64,000 bases of DNA from Brevibacillus sedimenti (GTDB taxonomy: Bacteria; Bacillota; Bacilli; Brevibacillales; Brevibacillaceae), in NCBI RefSeq assembly GCF_020923495.1, contig NZ_CP064048.1, positions 87,501 through 151,500 of the forward strand, written 5' to 3'. The position numbers and the translations under genes were made by a program. The first letter of the stretch is position 1. Each line of letters opens with the position of its first letter. A model generated the notes under the pieces. The model was not told the origin of the DNA and searched no databases. It saw only the letters and a list, made by a program, of their open reading frames with translations. Positions 25,539-34,160 of this stretch are shown here, one piece after another.

Positions 25539-28124
25539 TCACCCCTTTTTCTTGCGCCGCAAGAGCCAGCCTTTTTCCGGCTCCTCGGATGCCCCTTCCA
25601 CGATCAGGCGGGCCGCCTCTGCAAGTTGGTACGCCTCGTCAAACGCCAGATGGCGAAACGCTTGTTCCGCTTTGGTCAGCATGTCATCCACCTGCCGGTT
25701 TTGACGGCGGTAGCGGTTGGCGTACTGGATCGCTCCTTCTGCCTTTTGGCAGGTGGCGATCGTCAGCTCCGCCAGATGCTCCGTCTCCAGCAGCAGTTCG
25801 TTGGCTTCATTGATCAAAATGGACACTTCGTCCAGGTCGTAGCGGTACTGCTCCATCATTGCCTTGATCCGCGTGAGGATCTGCACCACGTCTTCAAACA
25901 GGAATTTCAACCGGGACGGAATGCCCGGCAGGTAGCTCCGCTTGATCTCCTGACGAAGCCGCACCAGCGTGCTGGAGATTCGCTCCAACTCGTCGAGGGC
26001 GTCGTCCTCCGTCTCGATGACCAGCCGCTCCGGTTCCGGATGTTGCTCCTGTTTCGCCTCTGCCTGCGCTTCGTGGCCTTTGGGGATCACCAGTTCATAT
26101 TCTGCGTCCTCCTGGTCCGACACCTCTTCCACGTGGCTGACAGCCATGCGTTCTTCGGCGTGGACCGGCGGTTTTTTACCGGGACGGGCAGCCGGCGCGT
26201 CAAACAGCCATTCCCGCTCCGCCTGGGTCAGCGCCTCTTGTGACGCCGCCGCGGGGGCGACAGCGCCGTCTTCCGGTCCGGTTTCCAAACGCTCCGACGC
26301 TGCAGCAGTCCGTTCCTCATTTTCTCCTGTCAAGACATGGCCGGCAGCCCCCTGTGCGGCGGCTTCCGCTGTGGCTGCTCCCGACAAGGCCGCTGCTGCT
26401 GGTGGGGTTGCAGCGGCTGCTGGTGCGGTTTTACCGGTTTCTGATGCAGTTTCAGCGGCCCCTGATGCGGAAACAGCCGCCGCAGCAACAGCTCCCGCTG
26501 CCGCATCGGCAAGCGCAGCTGCAGGTGCAGCCGCTCGATCTGCCGCCGCCGGCTTGATCGGCATCTCGTCAGCAGCGTTTTCTCCGATGATTCCATTTGA
26601 CTCTCCGCCAGCCTGCTCCCCTGCCCTGGGTTCTGCTGCGGAGAGGGATGCTGCTGCCTCCCGTTGGCTCAGGACCATGTTCTCGATGTTCTGGTACGTG
26701 GTGTCAATCAGCACGTCAAACGCTTTTACATGGGTCTCCACCATGTCCAGGCTTCCCTCTTCCAATGCCGACTTCGCCGCGTTGATCAGCTGCTTGGCCT
26801 GCATCAGGGAGCCTTCCAGCGGGTCGCGGTTCAGATCGTACCCGTCACCCGTCGCCTGGATGATGCCTTCCTCCAACTGCCTGAACTCTTCCGGCATCTC
26901 CTTCAACACGCGTCCGACCAACGCCGGTATCCGCTCCAGGTCGCTGGTCAGCTTGCCCAGCAGCTGTTGCGCCTTCAGCGTGATGTCATAGGCCAGCACG
27001 TCGTCGCCGTCCGTGCGCGCTTCCTTGATCTTGGCGCGCATCATTTCCACGTCATCCAGCGCCGTCTTCAATTCGTGAAAGGACAGCCCGTACTCCAGAC
27101 GCAGGTCGGACAGTCGCCGTTCCACCTGCTCCATCTGCTTGCCGATTTCCGGAATGGCCAGCTTGCTTTCCTTTTTCGTGGCGATCACCTGGGTGGTGTC
27201 CGTCTTCAATGCGTCCAATTCCTGCTCGATGGAACCGAGCATCTCCCGCGCTTCCTCCAGCAGGCCGAGCGCCATTTGGAAGCGGAAGCGGTCGCACGCC
27301 TCCTCCGCGTCCAGAATCATCATCTCCACATCGGGGATGCGGATGCGCAGCAGGTTTTCCTTCCGGTCGGCCAGGTGCATGAACCGCTCCTCCGTCTTGC
27401 CGCGGGAACGGCGCATCTGCTTGTCCACCTCAATGACGTTGATTTTTTCCACCAGTTGGTCCTTCCACTCCTCCACCGCATCCACCTGGGCAAAAATGGC
27501 GCGGCGGCGGATCATCGCGTACACCAGCGCAGCGGAGAGAGCGGCAAAGACTGCGCCAATCCCGTACAGCCACCAAGGCAGACCCGAGTCCGATTGTTTC
27601 TGCTGCTGGGCAGCGTCTGGAGAACCTGCGGCCGCGCCCGGCTTGTTCTTCAATCCTTCCAATTCTCCCTTGACTTCCGACAAAAACGCCTGGATTCCCT
27701 GCAGGTATTGTTTGTCCACGCGGAACGGTTCATAGTAGGCCTCCGCTTTTTCGTGCAGCAGCTCAGGAGTGGCCCCTTTTGCCGCCAGGGCCGGTCCTGC
27801 ATGTACCCCAAGCTCCTGGGTGTTGATGTCAAGCACGACCATCAGGGTGTCCTCGGGCAGGTTGTAGTTGTCGTACAGCTTTTTCGCGTATTCGTCGGGC
27901 GTTTGCGCTTCCGGTTGGGTGCTTTCGACCACCACCACCTTGTAATTGCCGCCGAGCTGCTTGATTGCTTCGGCAGCGCTCTCCCGTTCGTTCTTTTTCA
28001 GATAACCGTCGGCGTCTTGAATCACTTCGTCCGTTTTGTCCGGAAACGGCACAGCCATTGCCGGATTCGCATATAAGAGCATGCCTGCCAGACAGAGCAG
28101 GACCCAATTTCTTTTCACGGTCAT
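25539..28124 (-). CDS. TPM-domain / EzrA-like membrane fusion protein (861 aa)
   Basis: Domains in order: signal peptide (residues 1-24, ...AMA), TPM domain (about 25-160, with DTLMVVLDINTQELGVHAG), a linker, a membrane helix (about 182-208), a long helical region of spectrin type (about 215-485), an alanine-rich low-complexity stretch (about 485-630) and a C-terminal helical domain (about 690-850). The C-terminal segment AEGAIQYANRYRRQN...EQAFRHLAFDEAYQLAEAA closely resembles the end of EzrA, the FtsZ-ring regulator. The TPM domain would be outside and the EzrA-like part inside. It sits next to refZ, where B. subtilis has ezrA. Whether it acts on FtsZ is inference. Confidence 0.78.
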   Translation of the reverse strand: MTVKRNWVLLCLAGMLLYANPAMAVPFPDKTDEVIQDADGYLKKNERESAAEAIKQLGGNYKVVVVESTQPEAQTPDEYAKKLYDNYNLPEDTLMVVLDINTQELGVHAGPALAAKGATPELLHEKAEAYYEPFRVDKQYLQGIQAFLSEVKGELEGLKNKPGAAAGSPDAAQQQKQSDSGLPWWLYGIGAVFAALSAALVYAMIRRRAIFAQVDAVEEWKDQLVEKINVIEVDKQMRRSRGKTEERFMHLADRKENLLRIRIPDVEMMILDAEEACDRFRFQMALGLLEEAREMLGSIEQELDALKTDTTQVIATKKESKLAIPEIGKQMEQVERRLSDLRLEYGLSFHELKTALDDVEMMRAKIKEARTDGDDVLAYDITLKAQQLLGKLTSDLERIPALVGRVLKEMPEEFRQLEEGIIQATGDGYDLNRDPLEGSLMQAKQLINAAKSALEEGSLDMVETHVKAFDVLIDTTYQNIENMVLSQREAAASLSAAEPRAGEQAGGESNGIIGENAADEMPIKPAAADRAAAPAAALADAAAGAVAAAAVSASGAAETASETGKTAPAAAATPPAAAALSGAATAEAAAQGAAGHVLTGENEERTAAASERLETGPEDGAVAPAAASQEALTQAEREWLFDAPAARPGKKPPVHAEERMAVSHVEEVSDQEDAEYELVIPKGHEAQAEAKQEQHPEPERLVIETEDDALDELERISSTLVRLRQEIKRSYLPGIPSRLKFLFEDVVQILTRIKAMMEQYRYDLDEVSILINEANELLLETEHLAELTIATCQKAEGAIQYANRYRRQNRQVDDMLTKAEQAFRHLAFDEAYQLAEAARLIVEGASEEPEKGWLLRRKKKG

Positions 28125-28167
28125 GACAACCCCTTAATGTAAAAATTCTCAAGAATCACGAGCCGGC

Positions 28168-28776
28168 TTATCCGCGGGCCGGTAGCAGCCACGCTTCCAG
28201 ATAGCGCATGACGGAGACGAGCAGCCAATCCGCAAACTCCTCCGAAGCCGGCTCCAGATAGTAGACTTCCCGCACCGATTGCGGCTGCAAAAACGGGTAA
28301 ATGAGCTGGCTGGCCGTGGCCAGTGCGATGCGATCCACCGGCACGACGCGAAACTCTCCCGCAGCAATTCCTTCTTCGATCACGTTGGCGATGCCGTGCT
28401 TCCAGCGGCTCAGGTACAGCGTCATCACTTCCCGCGCCAGCATCGACTCCACGCTCAATTCACGCTGAATCAGCCGAGTGATCGGCGCGTGCTCCCGCTG
28501 AAACGACAGGTAGAGGCGAATCACCCGCTCCAGCCGTTCCATGGCAGGAAGTCCGCTGTCTTCTTTTTCCCGTATATCCAGCTGGCGAAACAGCGTTTCA
28601 AAATACGAGGCGATCAGCGTCTCCAGCACGCCCTGCTTTCCCCGGAAGTGGTAGGAAATGAGCGCGACGTTCACCCGCGCTTCTTCCGCGATCTGACGCA
28701 CGGACGTGCCGTGGTAGCCGTGTATGTCAAACAGCTTGGCCGCTGCCGACAGAATGCGCAGCTTGGTCTGATCCAT
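28168..28776 (-). CDS. refZ: TetR-family regulator, RefZ-like
   Basis: The 202-residue protein has a TetR HTH (RILSAAAKLFDIHGYHGTSVRQIAEEARVN, given here in two parts: residues 6-20 and 21-35) and the YHFRGKQGVLETLI segment. In B. subtilis RefZ (YttP) binds sites near the origin and tunes FtsZ placement and chromosome capture at sporulation. The assignment rests on family plus position, between the EzrA-like gene and the GGDEF/rpsD region. The start at 28776 has GGAGAGGGGAATGGCG. It lies 43 bases upstream of the TPM/EzrA-like gene. Confidence 0.78.
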   Translation of the reverse strand: MDQTKLRILSAAAKLFDIHGYHGTSVRQIAEEARVNVALISYHFRGKQGVLETLIASYFETLFRQLDIREKEDSGLPAMERLERVIRLYLSFQREHAPITRLIQRELSVESMLAREVMTLYLSRWKHGIANVIEEGIAAGEFRVVPVDRIALATASQLIYPFLQPQSVREVYYLEPASEEFADWLLVSVMRYLEAWLLPARG

Positions 28777-28991
28777 TCGCCATTCCCCTCTCCAGTTCCG
28801 GCCATTGAAAATCCGAACCGGGCAGCAAGGCTGCTCAGGCACATGCCTTTTGTGCAGACCATTCGCCAACAAATAGACAGTCCTGTAGATAGTTCGACAA
28901 AGTTTTCCAGAGTTCCTCCTGCCAATTCTGGGCAATTACGCGAAAACGTCTCGACAGCGCAAGGTCGGCGGCTGCTGTGACGCCCCGCGCA

Positions 28992-29032
28992 AAAAGGCGC
29001 TCACACACCGCACCTGCGGCACGCGAACGCCT
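28992..29032 (-). terminator. Probable terminator after the lipoprotein gene
   Basis: On the minus strand AGGCG...CGCCT with an inner GC-rich hairpin is followed by TTTTT. It would separate the lipoprotein gene from refZ. Confidence 0.5.
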
Positions 29033-29042
29033 GCTTTCATTT

Positions 29043-29918
29043 TTACTTTGATGTTTTCTCCGCGCTCGTCGGGTTCGGCAGCGGCTGCACTTGTCCGTAG
29101 TTCTGCAGAAATGTCTCCACCCGGGTGTGTTCCAGTACCCGTTGGTTGTTGGCGTCGTACTCGGAGCGAATGGACATCACCAGGCTGGTGGGCAGCATGG
29201 TGGTCTTGTTGTAATACACGGTGTACTCCGCCTCCAGCTCCATCTGGTCAATCATCTCGTCGACGTTTGTCTCCGCCGCCTGGATGGACACTCCCTGCCG
29301 GAGTGCTCGCCACGCACCGTCGGACAGCGTCATCGCCAGCTTGAGCCGCGGCTGATGGGCAGACTGGACATGCAGGCCGGCCTGCTGCTTCATTTGTTCT
29401 GCCAGCCAATTTTTCAGCTTCGTCGAGTCCAGCAGCACCCGCACCGCTTCGATGTCATCTGCCGTATTGCGGTCGGTCAACGGCAGCACGCTCTTTTTCA
29501 TCTCGTCCATCTGGCGAAAGGCAAAGACCGGGTCCCAGTTGTTCAGCTCCTGGCGAAACGACCCGTCGAGTCCCGCGCTCTTCCATTCCCGGTCGCTCTC
29601 CTGCTTGACGAACAGCCGCTCTTGCCTGGACAAAAGCGACAGGGTTTGGACCCGCTTTTGTTCGGGCTGTGACAGCTTTACGTTCATCAAGATGCCTTCC
29701 TTATGCTTCCGTCCGGAGAAACTGACGACGTTTGCGTTGGCGGTGTCCCCGGTCAACAGCTTGGTCTGTCCGTAAAACGCAAATGACTCCTGCTCGGCAA
29801 AACGGTCGCGAACCTGGTCATAGGCGGCTTGCGCGTTTGGCCTGTCTCCCATCGTATTGCAGCCTGCCAGCACAGCGCACAGCAGGGGCAAGAAAACGAA
29901 GTGCAACGCTTTGCGCAT
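29043..29918 (-). CDS. Lipoprotein of unknown function
   Basis: The product begins with a lipoprotein signal peptide ending in the lipobox LAGC (Cys at residue 19), so it should be anchored on the outer face of the membrane. The mature 270 residues are hydrophilic and resemble LppX/LolA-like beta-sheet proteins in composition (KLKNWLAEQM, EYTVYYNKTTMLPTSLVMSI), but no family is certain. The start follows GAGGAGGGACGAAC. It lies 65 bases downstream of the MBL hydrolase gene on the same strand. Confidence 0.75.
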   Translation of the reverse strand: MRKALHFVFLPLLCAVLAGCNTMGDRPNAQAAYDQVRDRFAEQESFAFYGQTKLLTGDTANANVVSFSGRKHKEGILMNVKLSQPEQKRVQTLSLLSRQERLFVKQESDREWKSAGLDGSFRQELNNWDPVFAFRQMDEMKKSVLPLTDRNTADDIEAVRVLLDSTKLKNWLAEQMKQQAGLHVQSAHQPRLKLAMTLSDGAWRALRQGVSIQAAETNVDEMIDQMELEAEYTVYYNKTTMLPTSLVMSIRSEYDANNQRVLEHTRVETFLQNYGQVQPLPNPTSAEKTSK

Positions 29919-29983
29919 GTTCGTCCCTCCTCCTCGTCGCCATTAGGGTATCCGAGGAAGAAAAGGCTTATTCTGCTGGCGGG

Positions 29984-30979
29984 TCAAAGGGAATAGTAGA
30001 GCACGCCGTCTTTCTCCCTGATCTCCACCTGGTGCAGAATCGCCAACAGGTCGATGTGGCCCAGTGTCTCCGAGAGAGTGAGCGGCAGTTCTTTTTCATA
30101 CAGCGTTGGAAACAAGAGCGCATTCAGCTCGTAGGCCGTCTTTTCGCCGTCAGCCAGGAACCGGCGGAGCATGTCCGTCCGCTCCCAGTTTTTCTGCAAT
30201 CGCGCCAGAATCAGCTCGCGGTGATTGGTGACCGGCTCACCGTGCCCGGGCAGCACCAGGTCGATCTCCATGTCGGCGCACATCTGAAGCGCCGTCCGGT
30301 ACTGCACCAGAGTCAGCGGTCTGGCCCGCGACTGATCGCGGGGCGGCTCGACAAAGGCATTGGAAGAGATGTGTTTGATGATGTGATCCCCGGCGATCAT
30401 GACGCGATCAGCCGCCCGGTACAGGGAAAGATGGCTCTGCGAGTGGCCCGGGGTGTAGAGAACCTGCCACCCGGACAGATGGGGCGCCGTCTGTTCGTGC
30501 TTTAGCAAGCCGTCGATGCGGCTTTTTTGGGAAAATGTCATCATCAGCTGGTGAAACTTGCGGATGAGGGAGAGTTTCTCCTCGGGCACGCCGCTCTCCC
30601 GATAGAGCTCGTGGAAAAACCGATCGTGAAAATCGAGAAACGGTTCGTGCCACTCCACGTACGGGACGGCGAGCGGATGGGCGTAGATGCGCGCTCCCGA
30701 CGACTCACGGACACGTTCCAACAACCCGCAGTGGTCGACGTGATGGTGGGTCAAAATCACCTGTTCGATCGCATCCACCGGGTAACCGAGCTCATCCAGT
30801 CCGTCCGTCAGCGCCTGCCAGGCCTCTTCGGTCAGCGGTCCGGCATCCACCAGCGTCAGCCGTTCGCCCTCCACCAGATAGACGTTGACCGCGCCGACGG
30901 AAAAGGGAGTGGGAATCATAATCCGGTACACCCCATTCGCCACTTGTTCAGCCATTCGCTTGTGCTTGTCAGTGCTCAT
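29984..30979 (-). CDS. Metallo-beta-lactamase fold hydrolase
   Basis: A 331-residue MBL-fold enzyme. Metal ligands are in ILTHHHVDHCG (HxHxDH), YTPGHSQSHLSLY and MIAGDHI, with a late His near LVLPGHGEPV. A C-terminal helical extension (about 260-331, DMLRRFLADGEKTAYELNALL) is of the type seen in lactonase- and glyoxalase II-like relatives. The substrate is not evident. The start follows GGGGGAATGGCGA. It lies 109 bases after the GGDEF protein gene on the same strand. Confidence 0.85.
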   Translation of the reverse strand: MSTDKHKRMAEQVANGVYRIMIPTPFSVGAVNVYLVEGERLTLVDAGPLTEEAWQALTDGLDELGYPVDAIEQVILTHHHVDHCGLLERVRESSGARIYAHPLAVPYVEWHEPFLDFHDRFFHELYRESGVPEEKLSLIRKFHQLMMTFSQKSRIDGLLKHEQTAPHLSGWQVLYTPGHSQSHLSLYRAADRVMIAGDHIIKHISSNAFVEPPRDQSRARPLTLVQYRTALQMCADMEIDLVLPGHGEPVTNHRELILARLQKNWERTDMLRRFLADGEKTAYELNALLFPTLYEKELPLTLSETLGHIDLLAILHQVEIREKDGVLYYSL

Positions 30980-31088
30980 TCGCCATTCCCCCGTCCTGTC
31001 TGTGTTTGTGAATCCTGGAAAAGCTGGTGCGTTCCTGTCGGCGAAGCCAATTTTATCGGCAGAAAAAGCAAAGAGCCTCGTTTGGCTC

Positions 31089-33344
31089 CTACGCGAGAAT
31101 CACCTGGTTTCTGCCTTTGTGTTTCGCCTCGTACAAGGCGACGTCTGCCTGGTGGAACAGCTCTTCCACGCTGTACTGCGGCTGCTGATCCCGGCACCAT
31201 GCGGCCAGGCCGCAGGAGATGGTGACCTGCGGAATCGTTTCCGCCTGCACAAGGGAGCGGATGCGCTCGGCGATGCCATGGGCGGTCGCCTTGTCCACAC
31301 GCGGCAGGTAGATCGCCAGTTCCTCGCCGCCCCAGCGGGCCGCGATATCCGATTCACGAATGTTTCGTCGAATCAGGTCGGACACCTGCAGCAGGACTTC
31401 ATCGCCCACCTGATGCCCGTACGTGTCGTTTACCGTTTTAAAATAATCGATATCTATCAAGAGGAGCGAACCGTGGCTGTCTTTCTCCAATGAAGTCCGC
31501 ACGCAGTCGTTCAGGTGGCGCCGGGTGTAAAGTCCGGTCAAGTTGTCGGTGATCACCATCCGCTCCACTTCGTTGTGCAGCATGGCGTTGGTCATGGCCA
31601 GGCTCACGTGCTGCCCGAAGATCTCCAGCAGTTTATAATCGTCAAAACCAAAAAAATGATGGCGGGAATCCGCAACGAGCAGCACGCCTCCCAGCTCTCC
31701 TTCCACCACCAGCGGCACTCCCATCAGCGATGCGCAGGGCATCAGGGAAAAGGGCAGCGGTTTGGCACCGGGCTGTGCGAGCATGAGCACCTGTTTGCCG
31801 GCCACGGCATCCGCCAACGGTTTTTCCGAGGCCGACACCAGCTGTCCGTGACACGCGGGCAGCGATGACGAGATGACTTCAAAGCGGTCGTCGTCCGGCC
31901 GTTTGCGCAGGATGGCGACAAATTCAGCCGAGAAGGTCTCCAGGAGCTTCTTTGTCACAAAGTCGAGGATTTCCTTCAGATTCAGGCTGCGGTTCAGCTG
32001 CCGGGCCATTTCGTTGATCAGACGCAGCTCGCGGATCAAGTTGCGCGACTGCTGGTAGAGCTGGGCGTTTTCAAAGGCTTTCCCCGCTGTCTCCGCCAGG
32101 ATGGAGATGTACTCCGTCTCCTGCCGTCCCGGCGCTGCCTGCCGTTCTGCCGTCAGCTGCAGCACCCCGTAAATGCCCTGTTTGCCCAACAGCGGGGCGG
32201 CGATCACGGCCATCGGGATGCCGTCGTGCTCTTCGTAATCGACGACCAGCCTTCCCTCCAGGTACGCCTGCGTGCTGGTGGACGCGTCATCGTCCTGAAA
32301 GGAGAGGGGTTTGACGGGTGTGGTGGCGTTGGTTTCCACGGTCAAGAACAGTTCGACAAAGGCCGTCGGAAAGAGCTTTCGGATGCTGGTCACGATCTCG
32401 TTCAGCACGTCTTCCACGTCGATCGAGGCCTGAATCCTGGTCATCAACTGATACAAGAGATCCTTTTGCGTGGCCTCACGGCGCAGCGCATCGGCGACCA
32501 TGGTCCGCCACAAGGCGTAGCTCGCCTTTTCCCCCACTTCCTGCAGGAAGGCGACATCCCGCTCATCGTACACGCAATCCGGCTCATCAGGCGCAAGGTG
32601 CAGAAACAGCGCGTACAGCGGCCTGTTTTCGCAGGAGATGGGAAAGACGACGGTGCGCTGCTCGTCCCACACGGACGGCGTGATAACCCGATCGCCCAGT
32701 CGGGCCGCCACCTGTCTGATGTGGCAGTCCCCCTCGCCCGCCGGCTCGCTGGTGGCCAGCTCCCGGCTGTTCAGCGTTCCGGCTTCCGTCAGCTTGACGG
32801 CAGAGCAGTACCCTTTCTCCACGATGTCCGCGATCTGCCGCACCAAGCTGGCCAGCAGGTCCTGTGTATTGTCATGTCTGGCCAGGTTCATCACGATTTC
32901 GCTGGTGGCGTGCTGAATGTAGGCATCGTATCCCATCCGGAGCAACGGTTCCAGCCCACGCATGAAGGAACAAAAATCGAAGTCTACCTCGTTGTGGGGG
33001 GCCAGCATGCCGATAACGGCACGGGCACGCCCGTCGCGTTCGCACAGCGGAAACGCGCCCCAGACCAGGGGACCGCTGTCCGCCACACATACCGTGATCT
33101 CTCCCGTACGCAGGGCGCGGGATACGGGAGAACGGGCATCACCGCAAAGCGAGCTGCCCTTTCGCAGGTCAAGTCCGTTGGGATTCCAGGTTTGGCCGCC
33201 TTGCATCCTGATAACTTTGAGCAAACAGCCGACGGAATCTGTCAAGTAAAGAATGCCTGGACGCTTTTCCGGCCAGGATTGCAGAATAAAGTGGGCCATG
33301 TAGGAAAAGACCGTCTCCAACTTCCCCAACTTTTTGCTTGACAC
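31089..33344 (-). CDS. dgcP: Diguanylate cyclase with GAF domains (DgcP-like)
   Basis: A cytoplasmic 751-residue protein. N-terminal sensor regions are followed by two GAF-like domains (about 285-430, ASIDVEDVLNEIVTSI; and about 440-590, SLNLKEILDFVTKKLL) and a C-terminal GGDEF domain. The active-site motif is WGGEELAIYL, and RESD five residues earlier is an intact RxxD inhibitory site, so it should make cyclic di-GMP and be product-inhibited. B. subtilis DgcP (YtrP), near rpsD, is the positional counterpart but shorter. The start is a GTG after GAGGGAATATCTC. It is 26 bases after the phosphatase gene. Confidence 0.85.
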   Translation of the reverse strand: MSSKKLGKLETVFSYMAHFILQSWPEKRPGILYLTDSVGCLLKVIRMQGGQTWNPNGLDLRKGSSLCGDARSPVSRALRTGEITVCVADSGPLVWGAFPLCERDGRARAVIGMLAPHNEVDFDFCSFMRGLEPLLRMGYDAYIQHATSEIVMNLARHDNTQDLLASLVRQIADIVEKGYCSAVKLTEAGTLNSRELATSEPAGEGDCHIRQVAARLGDRVITPSVWDEQRTVVFPISCENRPLYALFLHLAPDEPDCVYDERDVAFLQEVGEKASYALWRTMVADALRREATQKDLLYQLMTRIQASIDVEDVLNEIVTSIRKLFPTAFVELFLTVETNATTPVKPLSFQDDDASTSTQAYLEGRLVVDYEEHDGIPMAVIAAPLLGKQGIYGVLQLTAERQAAPGRQETEYISILAETAGKAFENAQLYQQSRNLIRELRLINEMARQLNRSLNLKEILDFVTKKLLETFSAEFVAILRKRPDDDRFEVISSSLPACHGQLVSASEKPLADAVAGKQVLMLAQPGAKPLPFSLMPCASLMGVPLVVEGELGGVLLVADSRHHFFGFDDYKLLEIFGQHVSLAMTNAMLHNEVERMVITDNLTGLYTRRHLNDCVRTSLEKDSHGSLLLIDIDYFKTVNDTYGHQVGDEVLLQVSDLIRRNIRESDIAARWGGEELAIYLPRVDKATAHGIAERIRSLVQAETIPQVTISCGLAAWCRDQQPQYSVEELFHQADVALYEAKHKGRNQVILA

Positions 33345-33370
33345 GAGATATTCCCTCTCTCAGCGTATTC

Positions 33371-33952
33371 TCATTTTTCCAAATGGTCAGTATCATTGAC
33401 CTGCAGCACTTCCCAACTCTGTCCGGTGTAGCGGAACACGTTGACTGCCGTATTGTCGATCCGCGTTACACCCGTCCCCTGCTCGCCATTGGTCACGTAG
33501 TGCAAAAAGCAATTAATAAAGCCTCCGTGGGATACGACAACAATCTCTTCGCCCGGATGGTCTGCCGCCAATCCGGTCAACGTCGTCACAGCTCGCTGTT
33601 GCATTCCCTCGAAGGTCTCAATTCCGCATGCCGCTTCATCTTGGTGGGCAAATCGTTCCCTGATTTCTTCGTACGTCAATCCTTCCCACTGACCGTAGCA
33701 CCGCTCCCTGAGCGCATCCAAGGCGGAAACGGAAACACCGGCGTTCTCCGCAATCTGGCGGGCTGTCTGCATCGCCCGGCTGAGATCGCTGGAGTAGACG
33801 GCACGGATGGTCTTGCCGCGAAACCGGGCAGCCACCTGCCGAGCCTGGCGCAATCCTGCTTCGTTCAGCGCCACGTCACTGTGGCCCTGAATGCGGCGCG
33901 CAAGGTTCCAATCCGTTTCACCGTGGCGAATCAAGTAGACGATTGTATCCAA
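33371..33952 (-). CDS. Histidine phosphatase (PhoE/GpmB-like)
   Basis: A 193-residue phosphoglycerate-mutase-like phosphatase. The catalytic histidine is in YLIRHGETDWN, a second RHG-family signature is YSSDLSRAMQTA, the acidic residue is in LRERCYGQWEG, and the second His is in VVVSHGGFINCFL. Substrate range is probably broad (phosphomonoesters). The start is a TTG after GGGAGGAGTAATCAAC. It is the first gene of the minus-strand run ending at 25334. Confidence 0.87.
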   Translation of the reverse strand: MDTIVYLIRHGETDWNLARRIQGHSDVALNEAGLRQARQVAARFRGKTIRAVYSSDLSRAMQTARQIAENAGVSVSALDALRERCYGQWEGLTYEEIRERFAHQDEAACGIETFEGMQQRAVTTLTGLAADHPGEEIVVVSHGGFINCFLHYVTNGEQGTGVTRIDNTAVNVFRYTGQSWEVLQVNDTDHLEK

Positions 33953-34160
33953 GTTGATTACTCCTCCCGTGATTCTGGTGCTGGTCTTTTTTCATTATAT
34001 AAGATGAATGTTTGCAATTCCATATAGATTACGACACATTTGGGACAAAATTCCCATTTTTCCTCCCGCCTCCATTTTCTCCCCCCGCGTGAAACGAGCG
34101 CGCCAATTCTCTCGTCAGAGAAGGTGTACGCGTGATTTTGACACCGAGGAGGAATTGTAC

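Noticed and set aside
26230-26670. Alanine-rich stretch as a rearrangement or tandem repeat
   Set aside because: The region is GCx-rich but has no exact repeat unit, and the frame is open throughout; treated as a low-complexity linker.
26664-28076. 470-residue plus-strand frame opposite the TPM/EzrA-like gene
   Set aside because: Leucine-, arginine- and glutamine-rich composition typical of antisense frames, and the minus strand has signal peptide, TPM and membrane segments.
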